Assembly (NCBI GenBank): GCA_026709025.1
Contig: JAPOTT010000029.1
Coordinates: 22,231 to 86,230, forward strand
Reading direction: 5' to 3'
DNA from: a bacterium
GTDB lineage: Bacteria; Actinomycetota; Acidimicrobiia; Acidimicrobiales; Bin134
Length of the DNA: 64,000 nt
Part shown: one piece after another, positions 48,562 through 58,491 of the stretch
How positions within the stretch are numbered: the first letter of the stretch is position 1
Layout of the letters: each line of letters starts with the position of its first letter
Notes under the pieces: generated by a model
The model's input: the letters and a program-made list of their open reading frames with translations, nothing else
Databases searched by the model: none
What the model was told of the DNA's origin: nothing
Made by a program: the position numbers and the translations under genes

Positions 48562-49628
48562 AGCACCAGCGGGCCGTAAGCTGGTTTGATTACGTTGTTG
48601 ATGATCTCCATGCGCTCGTCAAAGGAGATGAAGGCACTCTTCATGGCGTTGATTGTGAGCCAACGAATGTCGGCCCAACCGAAACCAAACTCTTCTACTA
48701 GCTGCATCACCTCTTGAGTCATGGAGGTGGCGCTCATAAGACGGTTATCGGTGTTCACCGTCACCCTAAAGCGCAGGTCGCTGAGCAAACCTATGGGGTG
48801 AGTGGCGATGGATTTGGCAGCGCCGGTATGCACGTTGGAGGTAGGGCACAGCTCAAGGGGGATGCGCCGGTCGCGCACAAAGGCTGCCAGATGCCCCAGT
48901 TGGGGGGTGCCGTCGGAGGCGAAGCTGATGTTATCTGTAATTCGTACGCCGTGACCGAGGCGTTCGGTGCCACAGTACTGCACGGCCTCCCAGATAGAAG
49001 GTGGGCCGTAAGCCTCTCCAGCGTGGATGGTGAAGTGAAAGTTCTCTCGTTGGATCAAATGAAAGGCATCTAGGTGACGGGTAGGGGGGTTGCCAGCTTC
49101 GGCTCCAGCGATGTCAAAGCCCACCACACCTCGGTCTCGGTGGCGAATAGCCAGCTCAGCTATCTCCAGCGAGCGGGCTGCGGTACGCATGGCCGTTAGC
49201 AGCGTGCCTATACGAATGGAGCGCCCTGTAGACCCAGCGGCGAAGCCGGCCACAACTGCTTCAACCACCTCATCTAAGCTGAGCCCAGCTTCGGTGTGGA
49301 GTTCAGGTGCAAAACGCACCTCGGCATACACCACGCCATCAGCGGCGAGGTCTTCGGCGCATTCAGCGGCCACTCGCTCCAGGGCTTCGCGGGTTTGCAT
49401 CACCCCTACGGTGTGGGCGAAGGTTTCCAAGTACAAGCGCAGGTCTAGCCTGCTGGCTCCACGCACCATCCATTGAGCTAGCTCAGCGGGGTCGTTGGTG
49501 GGCAGGTTGGGGTAGCCGCTTTTTGCTGCCAGTTCTACCACTGTTTGAGGGCGCAGACCTCCATCTAGGTGATCGTGCAGGAGAACTTTAGGGGCATCTC
49601 TTACTTGTTTGAGTGTGGGGCGCAGCAT
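48558..49628 (-). CDS. add: Adenosine deaminase
   Basis: '[15 protein letters not shown]', '[32 protein letters not shown]', '[12 protein letters not shown]', '[11 protein letters not shown]'. Confidence 0.95.
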   Translation of the reverse strand: MLRPTLKQVRDAPKVLLHDHLDGGLRPQTVVELAAKSGYPNLPTNDPAELAQWMVRGASRLDLRLYLETFAHTVGVMQTREALERVAAECAEDLAADGVVYAEVRFAPELHTEAGLSLDEVVEAVVAGFAAGSTGRSIRIGTLLTAMRTAARSLEIAELAIRHRDRGVVGFDIAGAEAGNPPTRHLDAFHLIQRENFHFTIHAGEAYGPPSIWEAVQYCGTERLGHGVRITDNISFASDGTPQLGHLAAFVRDRRIPLELCPTSNVHTGAAKSIATHPIGLLSDLRFRVTVNTDNRLMSATSMTQEVMQLVEEFGFGWADIRWLTINAMKSAFISFDERMEIINNVIKPAYGPLVL

Positions 49629-49698
49629 CTGGTTAAGCGTAGGGTGTTTAGGTGCTATGTGTGCGTAATGCGTTTGGCAACTATCAGGTTTACTGTGT

Positions 49699-51009
49699 TC
49701 ATTTGCTTGTGCTAAACGGTGTTCCAGCGGCGGCGGGGCCTACAGAGCGCCCTACTGCTCCTGCCACCACAACCAAGGTGACCACGAACGGTAAAGATTG
49801 AAAGAACTCGCTAGGAATCTCAAAGCCGCTTACCTCTACGCCGAGGAATTGCAAGCGAGTTCCTAGTGCCCTAGAGAACCCGAACAGCAGTGCTCCAGCA
49901 AAAGCCCCCCAGGGAGTCCACTTACCAAAGATCAGTGCAGCCAAAGCGATGAAGCCTGCGGCGTTGGTCATGTTGTCTTCAAACCCTCCTTGTGACTCCA
50001 TGGAGAACCAAGCTCCGGCCAGCCCAGCAATCAACCCCCCTAAGATCACCGACTGGTACCGGATTCTAAGCACGTTAATCCCCAGTGTTTCTGCGGCATG
50101 AGGGTTTTCTCCACATGCGCGAACTCGCAACCCCCACGGTGTGCGGTACATCACCAGCCATGTGCTGAACACAATCAGATACATCATCCAGTAGATGGGT
50201 CTGCTGGTGAAGAGTTGTTCGCCTATCACTGGGATTGAAGATAAAAGCGGCAGACCAATCTCTGAGGTTCGCACCCCGCTGGTGTTGCCGGTTCTAAAGA
50301 TCACCTCAGAACGCAAGAACCCTGTAAGCCCTAAGGCGAACAGGTTGATCACCACGCCCGACACGATCTGGTTCACGTTGAATCGGATGGACAGCACAGC
50401 GAGCAGTGCGGCCACCAACCCTCCCGCCAACACTGCTATGACGATCGAGAACCAAAGCCAGCCGGTGGAGTTGGCCTCGCCCAACAAGGCGTATGTCATG
50501 TAGCCAACCCCAGCGCTGGACAACATGGTGCCTTCGATGCCTATGTTGATGATGCCTGCCCGTTCACTCCACAACCCGGTTGTGGCACCAAGTGCTAATG
50601 GGGTGGCTAGGAACAGCGATTCGCTAAGCAGGATCACCACGTTGGTGCCAGCTTTATCTGATAGAGCCAAGCTAAGCACCAGCACCAACGGTACAAGCCC
50701 GAGCGCACTCAGCACCCGCGCATGGCTGGCCCATCTCTGGGCTTGTTGTGGGCCGATACCCAACGCCGCTGTAATTAGATAGAACACACCGATGGCGATG
50801 ATCCATGTGGGTGGGTTAAACCCAATTCCAGCGGGGTCAGGCGGGCGTTCTAAGTTGAAGCGGCGGGTGGTGTTGTCTATGGCCGGGGCCACACCTGCGA
50901 TGAGGGCCACCCCTATAATCCCAAACATCAAGCCGGTGATTGTGCTGCGATCTAGGTGGAATTGCCTTGCGGTGTGCGTGGTTGCTGTGGCCTGTTGGGC
51001 GGTGGTCAT
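49699..51009 (-). CDS. Nucleoside-type ABC transporter permease (NupQ/YufQ-like)
   Basis: '[29 protein letters not shown]', multi-TM, in BMP-importer operon. Confidence 0.88.
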   Translation of the reverse strand: MTTAQQATATTHTARQFHLDRSTITGLMFGIIGVALIAGVAPAIDNTTRRFNLERPPDPAGIGFNPPTWIIAIGVFYLITAALGIGPQQAQRWASHARVLSALGLVPLVLVLSLALSDKAGTNVVILLSESLFLATPLALGATTGLWSERAGIINIGIEGTMLSSAGVGYMTYALLGEANSTGWLWFSIVIAVLAGGLVAALLAVLSIRFNVNQIVSGVVINLFALGLTGFLRSEVIFRTGNTSGVRTSEIGLPLLSSIPVIGEQLFTSRPIYWMMYLIVFSTWLVMYRTPWGLRVRACGENPHAAETLGINVLRIRYQSVILGGLIAGLAGAWFSMESQGGFEDNMTNAAGFIALAALIFGKWTPWGAFAGALLFGFSRALGTRLQFLGVEVSGFEIPSEFFQSLPFVVTLVVVAGAVGRSVGPAAAGTPFSTSK

Positions 51010-52169
51010 ATCGCCCCGCCAACGGTGCTGGTTTGGAAGGGGTTTTGTTCTATGTCCTTCACCCTAAACAGGTAGCGCACGATGGCATCGGCGGCCACAA
51101 ACAAAAGCACTAGGGCTTGAATTATCCGCACCACATCTATGGACATGTTGGCCTCTTGTTGCATGAGGGGGGCACCTGCCAGCATTGATCCCCATAACAC
51201 CGCAGCGGCGATGATGGCAACTGGTTTGGTGCGGGCCAAAAGCGCAATGGCGATGCCGTCAAAGCCCATCAAGAAAAAAGTGCCAGGTTGGAAATGGCCG
51301 CTGGTGCCAGATATTTCAGAAGCCGCGGCTAAGCCAGCAAAAGCCCCCGATGCGGCCATGGCCCACACAAGCACTCTGTTAACGTTGATGCCCGCGTAGT
51401 GAGCGGCATGAGGGTTCAGGCCCACCGTTGCAATCTCAAAGCCGAAGTTGGTTCGGTTGAGTACAAAGGCCACCACAAAGCACATTCCCACAAGCGCTAG
51501 CAGACCAACGTGCAAGGTGGGTTGGCTGTCTACAAGCTCAGGCAGAACCGCATTATCGGAGATAGGTTTGGTTCGGGGAACGGTGCTATCGGTATCTCGT
51601 AGCACTACCGGATTGCGCGATCCCACCATCCACCGGGCAGCAAACAGCACAACCGAGTTCAACATGATGGTGCTGATTACTTCATGGGCACCGGTTTTTG
51701 TACGTAGCACTCCAGGGATGCCCCCCCAGATGGTTCCTCCTAAGGTGCCAGCCAACAAGATCGCCGGTATGGCCAAGATGCCCGGCAGGTTTGTCATCCA
51801 CGATAGGGCACCCACATAGGCCGCGGTGATGCCGCCTGCTAGAAGCTGTCCTTCAGCTCCAATGTTGAACAAGCCTGCGCGAAAGGCAAACGCCAGTGCC
51901 AACGCTGAGCCGATGAACGGCACCGAGCGAGCTAAAGAGCCAGCCAACCTGTCGGCATCTCCTGCCATTCCTCGAAGCAAGGCCCAGTAGGCAGTGAGGG
52001 GGTTCACGCCGATCAAAGAAATCAGCACTCCGCCGATAATGAACGATAACAAGATGGCATAAAGCGACACATACAGTGGTTGAAGTCGCCAAATTTCGGT
52101 TAATGCACGGTGTAGTTGCCCCGAAGCCCGGGTGATGCTTGAGCCGCTAGCCATGTCTGAGCGGCTCAC
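51006..52169 (-). CDS. Nucleoside-type ABC transporter permease (NupP/YufP-like)
   Basis: 'LAFAFRAGLFNIGAEGQLLAGGITAAYVG', multi-TM. Confidence 0.88.
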   Translation of the reverse strand: MSRSDMASGSSITRASGQLHRALTEIWRLQPLYVSLYAILLSFIIGGVLISLIGVNPLTAYWALLRGMAGDADRLAGSLARSVPFIGSALALAFAFRAGLFNIGAEGQLLAGGITAAYVGALSWMTNLPGILAIPAILLAGTLGGTIWGGIPGVLRTKTGAHEVISTIMLNSVVLFAARWMVGSRNPVVLRDTDSTVPRTKPISDNAVLPELVDSQPTLHVGLLALVGMCFVVAFVLNRTNFGFEIATVGLNPHAAHYAGINVNRVLVWAMAASGAFAGLAAASEISGTSGHFQPGTFFLMGFDGIAIALLARTKPVAIIAAAVLWGSMLAGAPLMQQEANMSIDVVRIIQALVLLFVAADAIVRYLFRVKDIEQNPFQTSTVGGAI

Positions 52170-53701
52170 GGCTGGTTCCGGTCGGTGGACGATGACGATC
52201 CGGTGGCCATCAACAGCCCTAGTTCCTCTCGGGTGGCGTCGGCAGCGTTTATTGTGGCCGCCAGGCGGCCTCGGTACAGCACGCCGATACGGTCTGAAAG
52301 CGAAATGATCTCATCTAGTTCAGCCGATACCAACAGCACTGCCACACCTCGGTCTCGCAACTCAATAATCTTGCGATGGATGAACTCTATGGAGCCCACA
52401 TCTAGGCCACGAGTGGGCTGAGCTACAACCAAGAGTTGGAGGTGGCCGGTGAGTTCTCGTGCCACAACCACTTTTTGTTGGTTACCTCCCGACAGGGTGC
52501 TTATGGCAGCCTGCACCCCGGTAGTACGCACATCAAACTGCTCCACCAAACTGGCAGCTTCGGCTTGTATGGCAGCGGTGTTACGCACACCTCGTGTAGA
52601 GAACTTCTTGTGGTTGTAGCGATTCAGCACCAGGTTGTTTGCAATGGAGTATTGCTCTACAACTCCATGTTTGGAGCGGTTTTCGGGGATGTGAGCCACG
52701 CCAAGCCGGTTGATCTTGCGGGGACTCCAGCCGGTGATGTTTTGGCCGAGTGCGTGTACTGTGCCGCTGCTAGCTGAGCGCATCCCACAGATGGTCTCTA
52801 CCAACTCTCGCTGCCCGTTGCCCTCCACTCCAGCGATGCCAAAGATTTCTCCAGCGCGTACTTCCACATCTAACCCGGTTACGGTTTCCACACCACGGTC
52901 GTCGTGGGCTCGCAAACCCTGGGTTTGTAGGGCGAGTGCTCCCGGGTTGGCTTGTGTCTTTTCTACCCGAAACACCACATCGCGCCCTACCATCAAGTTA
53001 GCTAGGGACTGTTGGGTGGCTCCCTTTACGGTAGTGCTGCCTACAACCTGGCCAGCTCGTAACACGGTTATGCGGTGCGCTACCGCTAGCACCTCGCGCA
53101 GCTTGTGGGTGATGAAGATGATGGATTTGCCCTGGCTAGTGAGGCTCTTTACTACTGCGAAGAAATCGTCTACCTCACCGGGTGTGAGCACCGCAGTGGG
53201 TTCATCTAAAATTAAGATGTCAGCATCTCTAAACAGTGCTTTCACCAGCTCTACTCGCTGTTGTTCGCCCACCGACAGGTCGCCCACCCTGGCATCTGGG
53301 TCTACGGTTAGTCCGTAGCGTTCGGCCAACTTTGAAATCTGGCGACGAGCTGTGTTTATGTCTAGGAAAGTGCCCCGTGTTATTTCGTTGCCCAAGATAA
53401 TGTTCTCGGCCACGCTGAACACTGGGATTAGTTGAAAGTGCTGGTGTACCATGCCGATGCCTGCTGAGATGGCATCGCCAGAGTTGCGAAAGTTTACCCG
53501 CTGGCCGCGGATATAAATCTCGCCAGCGTCGGGCTGCTGTAGGCCGAACACCATGTTTACCAGCGTGCTTTTGCCTGCACCGTTTTCGCCGAGCAGACAG
53601 TGGATTTCGCCTTCGTTAAGGGTGAGGTTCACGTCTTGGTTAGCCACGACCCCCGGGAAGGTCTTGGTTAGGTTGTCAACTTGCAGGAGAGGTGGAGCCA
53701 C
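52166..53701 (-). CDS. Nucleoside-type ABC transporter ATPase (NupO-like), likely GTG start at 53701
   Basis: Two ABC domains: 'LLGENGAGKSTLVNMVFGL', 'LSVGEQQRVELVKAL', 'LSGGNQQKVVVARELTG'; the ORF-track start 53746 would overlap the upstream gene. Confidence 0.9.
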   Translation of the reverse strand: MAPPLLQVDNLTKTFPGVVANQDVNLTLNEGEIHCLLGENGAGKSTLVNMVFGLQQPDAGEIYIRGQRVNFRNSGDAISAGIGMVHQHFQLIPVFSVAENIILGNEITRGTFLDINTARRQISKLAERYGLTVDPDARVGDLSVGEQQRVELVKALFRDADILILDEPTAVLTPGEVDDFFAVVKSLTSQGKSIIFITHKLREVLAVAHRITVLRAGQVVGSTTVKGATQQSLANLMVGRDVVFRVEKTQANPGALALQTQGLRAHDDRGVETVTGLDVEVRAGEIFGIAGVEGNGQRELVETICGMRSASSGTVHALGQNITGWSPRKINRLGVAHIPENRSKHGVVEQYSIANNLVLNRYNHKKFSTRGVRNTAAIQAEAASLVEQFDVRTTGVQAAISTLSGGNQQKVVVARELTGHLQLLVVAQPTRGLDVGSIEFIHRKIIELRDRGVAVLLVSAELDEIISLSDRIGVLYRGRLAATINAADATREELGLLMATGSSSSTDRNQP

Positions 53702-53702
53702 C

Positions 53703-54905
53703 CTAGCTGTCGCAGGCGGAGTTCTCGCCCAAAAAGAGCCCATCAATGCCGCAGATGCCGGTTTTGATGCTGCCGTCGGCTAGGCCAACCCGCACTCGTT
53801 CTACTTCAGCAGCAGCCTCGGAGCTGATGTCGGCATCGTGGAACGGGGCGTATGTAATCCCTGAGTTTTCTACTGTCAACGTATAGGAGCCACCTGCGAA
53901 GGTACCCCTTACGGCTTCAGCAATGTTGCGGAACACCGAGAGATCTACACGCTTGATGGCTGAACTGGCTAAGTACGCAGACCCCGGCGCACTACCACCA
54001 TCAAAGGTGGTGTAGTACTCATCTTGGTCTACGCCAATTACGAATGCTCCAGCTTCGGCAGCAGCTTTGATGCCTCCCGAACCGGTGGGGCCACCAGCGC
54101 CGAACACCACATCAGCACCTTCGCCGATGAACTGCTGGGCATCCGAAGCACCCTTGGCGGGATCTGCAAAGCTCTCGTTGTAAACCTTGAGCACCTGAAT
54201 GTTGGGATTTACGTGTGTGGCACCGGCTTCATATCCGTTTACAAACTTCACCACCGGTGGTATTTCTATACCCCCAACAACACCCACAATGTTAGTTTCG
54301 CTCAGAGATGCAGCAAGCGCTCCGGCGATGAAGCCTCCCTCGTGTTCACTGAACACAACGCCAATGTAGTTGTTGGGGTATTCGGTGTGGAACTGATCCA
54401 CCCCCACGTAGTTGATATCGGGGTTTTCCTCAGCAGCTTCTAACGTGTCGGTGCCGATTAGGAAACCCACGGTGATGATCAAATCGGGGTTCTCGCTAGC
54501 GGAGGTGTTCAGGTTGGCTATGTAGTCGGCCTGCGAAGCCGTTTCGATCACTCCGGTGTGTTCAATACCAAAGCACTGAGCGGCAGCTAGCATGCCGTCG
54601 TAGGCGAACTCGTTGAAGGTGCCATCGTCAACCTTGCCGATGTCGGTCACCATGTTCACACGGAACCCATCTGGGGCTTGTAAATCGCCCCACGCTTCGC
54701 ACTCTTGCTCCAGTGTGATCAGGGCATCGTCAGAAGCGCCAGTAGCCGTTGTGCTCTCTTTGTCATCGTTGCTGCTACAGCTAGCAGCTGTGAGAGCACA
54801 AACAAGCAGTGTGGCAAGAATGAGGAGCAGTTTGTTTCGCATCAACGTTCCTTTAGGTAGATGCTTGGTTCTTGAAGTGGGCACTTTACACCAAGCTAGA
54901 GACAA
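53703..54905 (-). CDS. BMP family nucleoside-binding lipoprotein (likely start at internal MRNKLLL)
   Basis: Lipobox 'CALTAASCSS', 'MVTDIGKVDDGTFNEFAYDGM', 'GADVVFGAGGPTGSGGIKAAAE'. Confidence 0.88.
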   Translation of the reverse strand: MSLAWCKVPTSRTKHLPKGTLMRNKLLLILATLLVCALTAASCSSNDDKESTTATGASDDALITLEQECEAWGDLQAPDGFRVNMVTDIGKVDDGTFNEFAYDGMLAAAQCFGIEHTGVIETASQADYIANLNTSASENPDLIITVGFLIGTDTLEAAEENPDINYVGVDQFHTEYPNNYIGVVFSEHEGGFIAGALAASLSETNIVGVVGGIEIPPVVKFVNGYEAGATHVNPNIQVLKVYNESFADPAKGASDAQQFIGEGADVVFGAGGPTGSGGIKAAAEAGAFVIGVDQDEYYTTFDGGSAPGSAYLASSAIKRVDLSVFRNIAEAVRGTFAGGSYTLTVENSGITYAPFHDADISSEAAAEVERVRVGLADGSIKTGICGIDGLFLGENSACDS

Positions 54906-55018
54906 TTACTCCGCTTAGGTACTCCGTTTAGGGCGCATATCCAATCAAGCCTGCTTTTGTTTTGGCGGGTGTAATATGCAACAAGCTGCATATCCCCTAA
55001 GCGGTTGAGGAGGAAGAG

Positions 55019-56149
55019 ATGGCTTCGCCTGTTCGTACAGATACAGAGATCATCGGACGCTCAAATGTGAACGACGTTGACACCATCATTGAGATTTCCC
55101 GCACCAACAGCGATGCTCAAGCGGTTATCCATGCCGTGCAAGATAACAGCGATGCCTTGTTCACTTGGGATTACGCTAAGGGCGCCCGGCCCAAGCTAGA
55201 ACGCTTGTATGAGAAAGCTAAGACATCTCAGTGGAACGCTCAGACAGACTTGGATTGGTCTATTGAGGTGGATCCTTATGAGGCGTTCTCCATATTTACC
55301 GAGTCCAATTTTGAGGCTGAGCCCGGGCGCGACACAGCTCGCCGTCTGCCCACCGACAGTTGGGGTGAGGCGGAGTGGCGGGAGTTTTCTTTGGAGTCTT
55401 TCAAATGGCGGATGAGCCAGTTCCTTCACGGTGAACAGGGGGCACTGTTGTGTACGGCCAAGATCGTGGAGACGGTGCCATGGATAGATGCCAAGTACTA
55501 CGCCGCTACCCAAGTGGTGGATGAGGCTCGCCATGTGGAGGTGTTCGATAAGTACATCAACACCAAGCTGGGCGATTCCTATCCAATAAACGTGCATCTA
55601 AAGATGCTGCTAGACGACATCATCAACGACAGTCGCTGGGACATGACCTATCTGGGCATGCAGATCATGGTGGAGGGGTTGGCCTTAGCTGCTTTCGGGT
55701 TCATGCAACAGCTCACCCCCGAGCCCCTGCTCAAGCAGCTTTTGCGCTATGTGATGGCCGACGAGGCCCGCCATGTGGCCTTCGGCGTGCTCAGCCTCCA
55801 GGAGTTCTACTGCGAGCTGACCGCGGCCGAGTTGCGTGAGCGCCAAGAGTTTGCGTTTGAGGCCGCGGTGCGGATGCGCGACCGGTTCTTGTCCCAAGAG
55901 GTGTGGGAGCGCATGGGCGTGCCGGTGCGGCCCATGGTGGAGAACTTCCTTGCGTTACCTGCCGACCAGAAGCCGTTCCAGAACATCTTGTTTTCCAAGA
56001 TCGTGCCCAACTGCAAGAAGCTGGGCCTGCTAGATGCTGGCGATGGCTGGCTGCGGCGGCGCTTTGAGGAGATTCAAGTAATCGAGTTTGAACACTGGGC
56101 CGACACCGGCGAAGAGTACGAAAACTTCCAAAACTTCACACCAACCTGA
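55019..56149 (+). CDS. Ferritin-like diiron protein
   Basis: 'HGEQGALLCTAKIVE...VVDEARHVEVFDKYI...EGLALAAFGF...MADEARHVAFGVLSL' (two DEARH motifs). Confidence 0.8.
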   Translation: MASPVRTDTEIIGRSNVNDVDTIIEISRTNSDAQAVIHAVQDNSDALFTWDYAKGARPKLERLYEKAKTSQWNAQTDLDWSIEVDPYEAFSIFTESNFEAEPGRDTARRLPTDSWGEAEWREFSLESFKWRMSQFLHGEQGALLCTAKIVETVPWIDAKYYAATQVVDEARHVEVFDKYINTKLGDSYPINVHLKMLLDDIINDSRWDMTYLGMQIMVEGLALAAFGFMQQLTPEPLLKQLLRYVMADEARHVAFGVLSLQEFYCELTAAELRERQEFAFEAAVRMRDRFLSQEVWERMGVPVRPMVENFLALPADQKPFQNILFSKIVPNCKKLGLLDAGDGWLRRRFEEIQVIEFEHWADTGEEYENFQNFTPT

Positions 56150-56185
56150 TGCATTACAAACCCAGCCATTCCTGGAGGTAGTACC

Positions 56186-56401
56186 GTGGCGACTATCGTA
56201 TACATCGACGGCTTTAATTTATATTATGGCGCTGTGAAAGATACCTCGTACAAGTGGCTCAACCTTGAGGGTATGTGCCAACGCCTGCTCCCTAAGGATA
56301 AAATCATCTTCAAGCATTTCTGTATTGCAGGTTCGCAAGTCACCTCTGGCAGGTTTTCGGGCGGCCGAATCGGGGCATGCGGTGGCGGTTTCGTGCAATA
56401 A
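56186..56401 (+). pseudogene. NYN-domain (PIN-like RNase) N-terminal fragment
   Basis: MATIVYIDGFNLYYGAVKDTSYKWLNLEGMCQRLLPKDKI... then runs into antisense of the neighbouring gene. Confidence 0.7.
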
Positions 56402-56765
56402 GGCGGTAGGTGTAGCGGGCTAGAGGACTTATCGGTGCAAGGGTGAGCATGCTGGCTAACAGGGGCCATGGCCCGTGCATGGCTCGCAGAGCTTTGGCGA
56501 TGCAGTGGTGCTCTTGGTGTAAGCAGCCGTCGGGTTCTACCCACCATGCCGAGCGGGTTACATCAGCTTCGGTGAGGCCGAATAGTTCGATGTTGAGCGC
56601 TTGCCAAGCCACCACCCGGTAGTCGTCACTTAAGCGGTTCTTGGCCCACATTGCTGTGGATGTGCAAAAGCCACAGTCCCCGTCGTATATCAGCGTGCCC
56701 GATGGGTTGGGCATCGGTGCGGGGCTCGGTTCAGCTGTTTCGTCCGACATTGGGCTTTTGCCCAT
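56340..56765 (-). CDS. DCC1-like thiol-disulfide oxidoreductase (DUF393)
   Basis: 'GTLIYDGDCGFCTSTAMWAKNRL' and 'ALRAMHGPWPLLASMLTLAPISPLARYTYRLIARNRHRM'. Confidence 0.85.
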   Translation of the reverse strand: MGKSPMSDETAEPSPAPMPNPSGTLIYDGDCGFCTSTAMWAKNRLSDDYRVVAWQALNIELFGLTEADVTRSAWWVEPDGCLHQEHHCIAKALRAMHGPWPLLASMLTLAPISPLARYTYRLIARNRHRMPRFGRPKTCQR

Positions 56766-56820
56766 GGTTGGCCTTCTTGCGCCGTGCTCGGGCTTTGCGC
56801 TTTTGGGTTCGTTTAGACAT
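56731..56820 (-). CDS. Small basic ribosomal protein, bL37-like
   Basis: Reads MSKRTQKRKARARRKKANHGQKPNVGRNS*, with GGAGG upstream of ATG; resembles actinobacterial bL37 (…KANHGKRPN…); not in ORF track. Confidence 0.7.
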   Translation of the reverse strand: MSKRTQKRKARARRKKANHGQKPNVGRNS

Positions 56821-56875
56821 CTTAACCTCCGACTACTCAGGTAATGCTACCCTGACCCGCTAGCGTGAGCGACCC

Positions 56876-57952
56876 GTGGAACGATTCGGATTTGTTGGCC
56901 TCCCCAACGCAGGTAAGTCCTCTTTGTACAATGCACTAACCGGCTCAGACGCGCTGGCGGCTCCCTATGCTTTTGCCACCACCGACCCTAACGTGGGCGT
57001 AGCAAAAGTGAGCGACCAGCGCTTAGATGCTTTGGCCAAGCTAAGCGAATCGCGCACCGTCACTCCAGCTAGCGTGCAGTGTACCGATATCGGCGGTTTG
57101 GTGGAAGGGGCCAGTAGGGGTGAGGGCTTGGGTAACCGGTTTTTGGCTGGCATTCGTGAAGTAGACGCGGTGGTGTATGTGCTTCGGGCCTTTGTAGATG
57201 ACGAGGTGCCTGGGCCTGTAGACCCTCTAGAACACCTGCGTATCTTGGAAATAGAGTTGACGCTGGCCGACTTAGCTACCGTAGAGAATCGCATTGCTAA
57301 GCGCCGTAAAGCCGCTGTTCAAGATCGTTCGCTGGCGGCTGAGGTGGACGCTCTGCAGGCAGCGTTGGAGTCGCTCAGCGAGGGCGTGCCGCTTTATCGC
57401 AGCACGCTGTCGCAAGCACAGCGAGACGATCTGCGGGAGAGCTTTTTGCTTACCAACCGACCGGTGCTAGCGGTGGTGAACATCGGCGAAGACCAACTAG
57501 CGGAGGCCAACGAGGTTATACAGCCGGTGGCTAAGGAGTTGTTGGGGCGGGCTTCGGTAATGGCTGTGTGCGTGCAGCTTGAGGCAGAGGCTGCACAGCT
57601 CTTGGGCGAGGAGCGGGCAGAGATGTTAGAAGGCTTGGGCCTCGGGGTGGGCGCGTTAGGGCGCTTTACACAGGCCGCTTATGACCTGTTGGGGTTGCGG
57701 ACATTTTTCACCACCGGTGAAAAAGAGACTCGGGCGTGGACATTCCGCATGGGCGCAACTGCACCCGAGGCTGCAGGACGCATTCATAGCGACTTTCAGC
57801 GGGGCTTTATTCGCGCCGAGGTGATTGATTGGCATGAGTTGCTGAGCGCAGGTGGTTGGAACAGTGCCAAAGACAAGGGCTTAATGCGTACCGAGGGTCG
57901 GGATTATGTGGTGGCAGACGGCGATGTGATGGAGTTCCGCTTCAACGTGTAG
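56876..57952 (+). CDS. ychF: Redox-regulated ATPase/GTPase YchF
   Basis: 'FGFVGLPNAGKSSLYNALTG', 'DIGGLVEGASRGEGLGNRFLAGIREVD', 'TTGEKETRAWTFRMGATAPEAAGRIHSDFQRGFIRAEV'. Confidence 0.95.
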   Translation: MERFGFVGLPNAGKSSLYNALTGSDALAAPYAFATTDPNVGVAKVSDQRLDALAKLSESRTVTPASVQCTDIGGLVEGASRGEGLGNRFLAGIREVDAVVYVLRAFVDDEVPGPVDPLEHLRILEIELTLADLATVENRIAKRRKAAVQDRSLAAEVDALQAALESLSEGVPLYRSTLSQAQRDDLRESFLLTNRPVLAVVNIGEDQLAEANEVIQPVAKELLGRASVMAVCVQLEAEAAQLLGEERAEMLEGLGLGVGALGRFTQAAYDLLGLRTFFTTGEKETRAWTFRMGATAPEAAGRIHSDFQRGFIRAEVIDWHELLSAGGWNSAKDKGLMRTEGRDYVVADGDVMEFRFNV

Positions 57953-58012
57953 AACGCTTCAGAAGCTGAAAAATCCCCCTAAAAATGTATTTTTATCAAG
58001 ATTGCTCTTGAA

Positions 58013-58393
58013 TTGGCGGCGCTGAGGGTAGAAAATCATCTGATGGCGTGGCTTGTTTGTAACCACCGAGTGCTGGCCACAGTAGAGGTTGCTGATGGCT
58101 GGCAGCAAAGGGCGACTGGATTGTTGGGCTGCAAAGAGTTCGAGAACGCGCTTTTGCTGCGTCCAGCATTTTGGGTACACACCATCGCGATGCGCTTTCC
58201 AATCGATGTTGCTTATCTAGATAGCAACATGGTGGTTCTGAAAACCACAACCATGGCACCTCACCGCATTGGGCTGCCAGTATGGAAGGCCAGAGCTGTG
58301 CTAGAGACAGAGGCTGGTTCGCTAGCTCGTTGGGGGATAATGCCTCAAGATCGCTTAGAAATCAGGCAAACTGCTATGGACACGCAGGCATAG
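58013..58393 (+). CDS. DUF192 family protein
   Basis: 'WQQRATGLLGCKEFENALLLRPAFWVHTIAMRFPIDVAYLD'. Confidence 0.8.
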   Translation: MAALRVENHLMAWLVCNHRVLATVEVADGWQQRATGLLGCKEFENALLLRPAFWVHTIAMRFPIDVAYLDSNMVVLKTTTMAPHRIGLPVWKARAVLETEAGSLARWGIMPQDRLEIRQTAMDTQA

Positions 58394-58426
58394 ATCACAC
58401 AGGCATAAATCACGCAGGCATAAGTC
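58382..58426. repeat. Three tandem 15-bp units
   Basis: acgcaggcatagatc / acacaggcataaatc / acgcaggcataagtc. Confidence 0.85.
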
Positions 58427-58491
58427 ACATAAGGCACCACTCAAACAAGGCAAACACCATAACGGTTAATTCATCTAGCTCGGGAGGATAC

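Noticed and set aside
58382-58426. Possible CRISPR-like repeats
   Set aside because: Only three contiguous 15-bp units without spacers; simple tandem repeat
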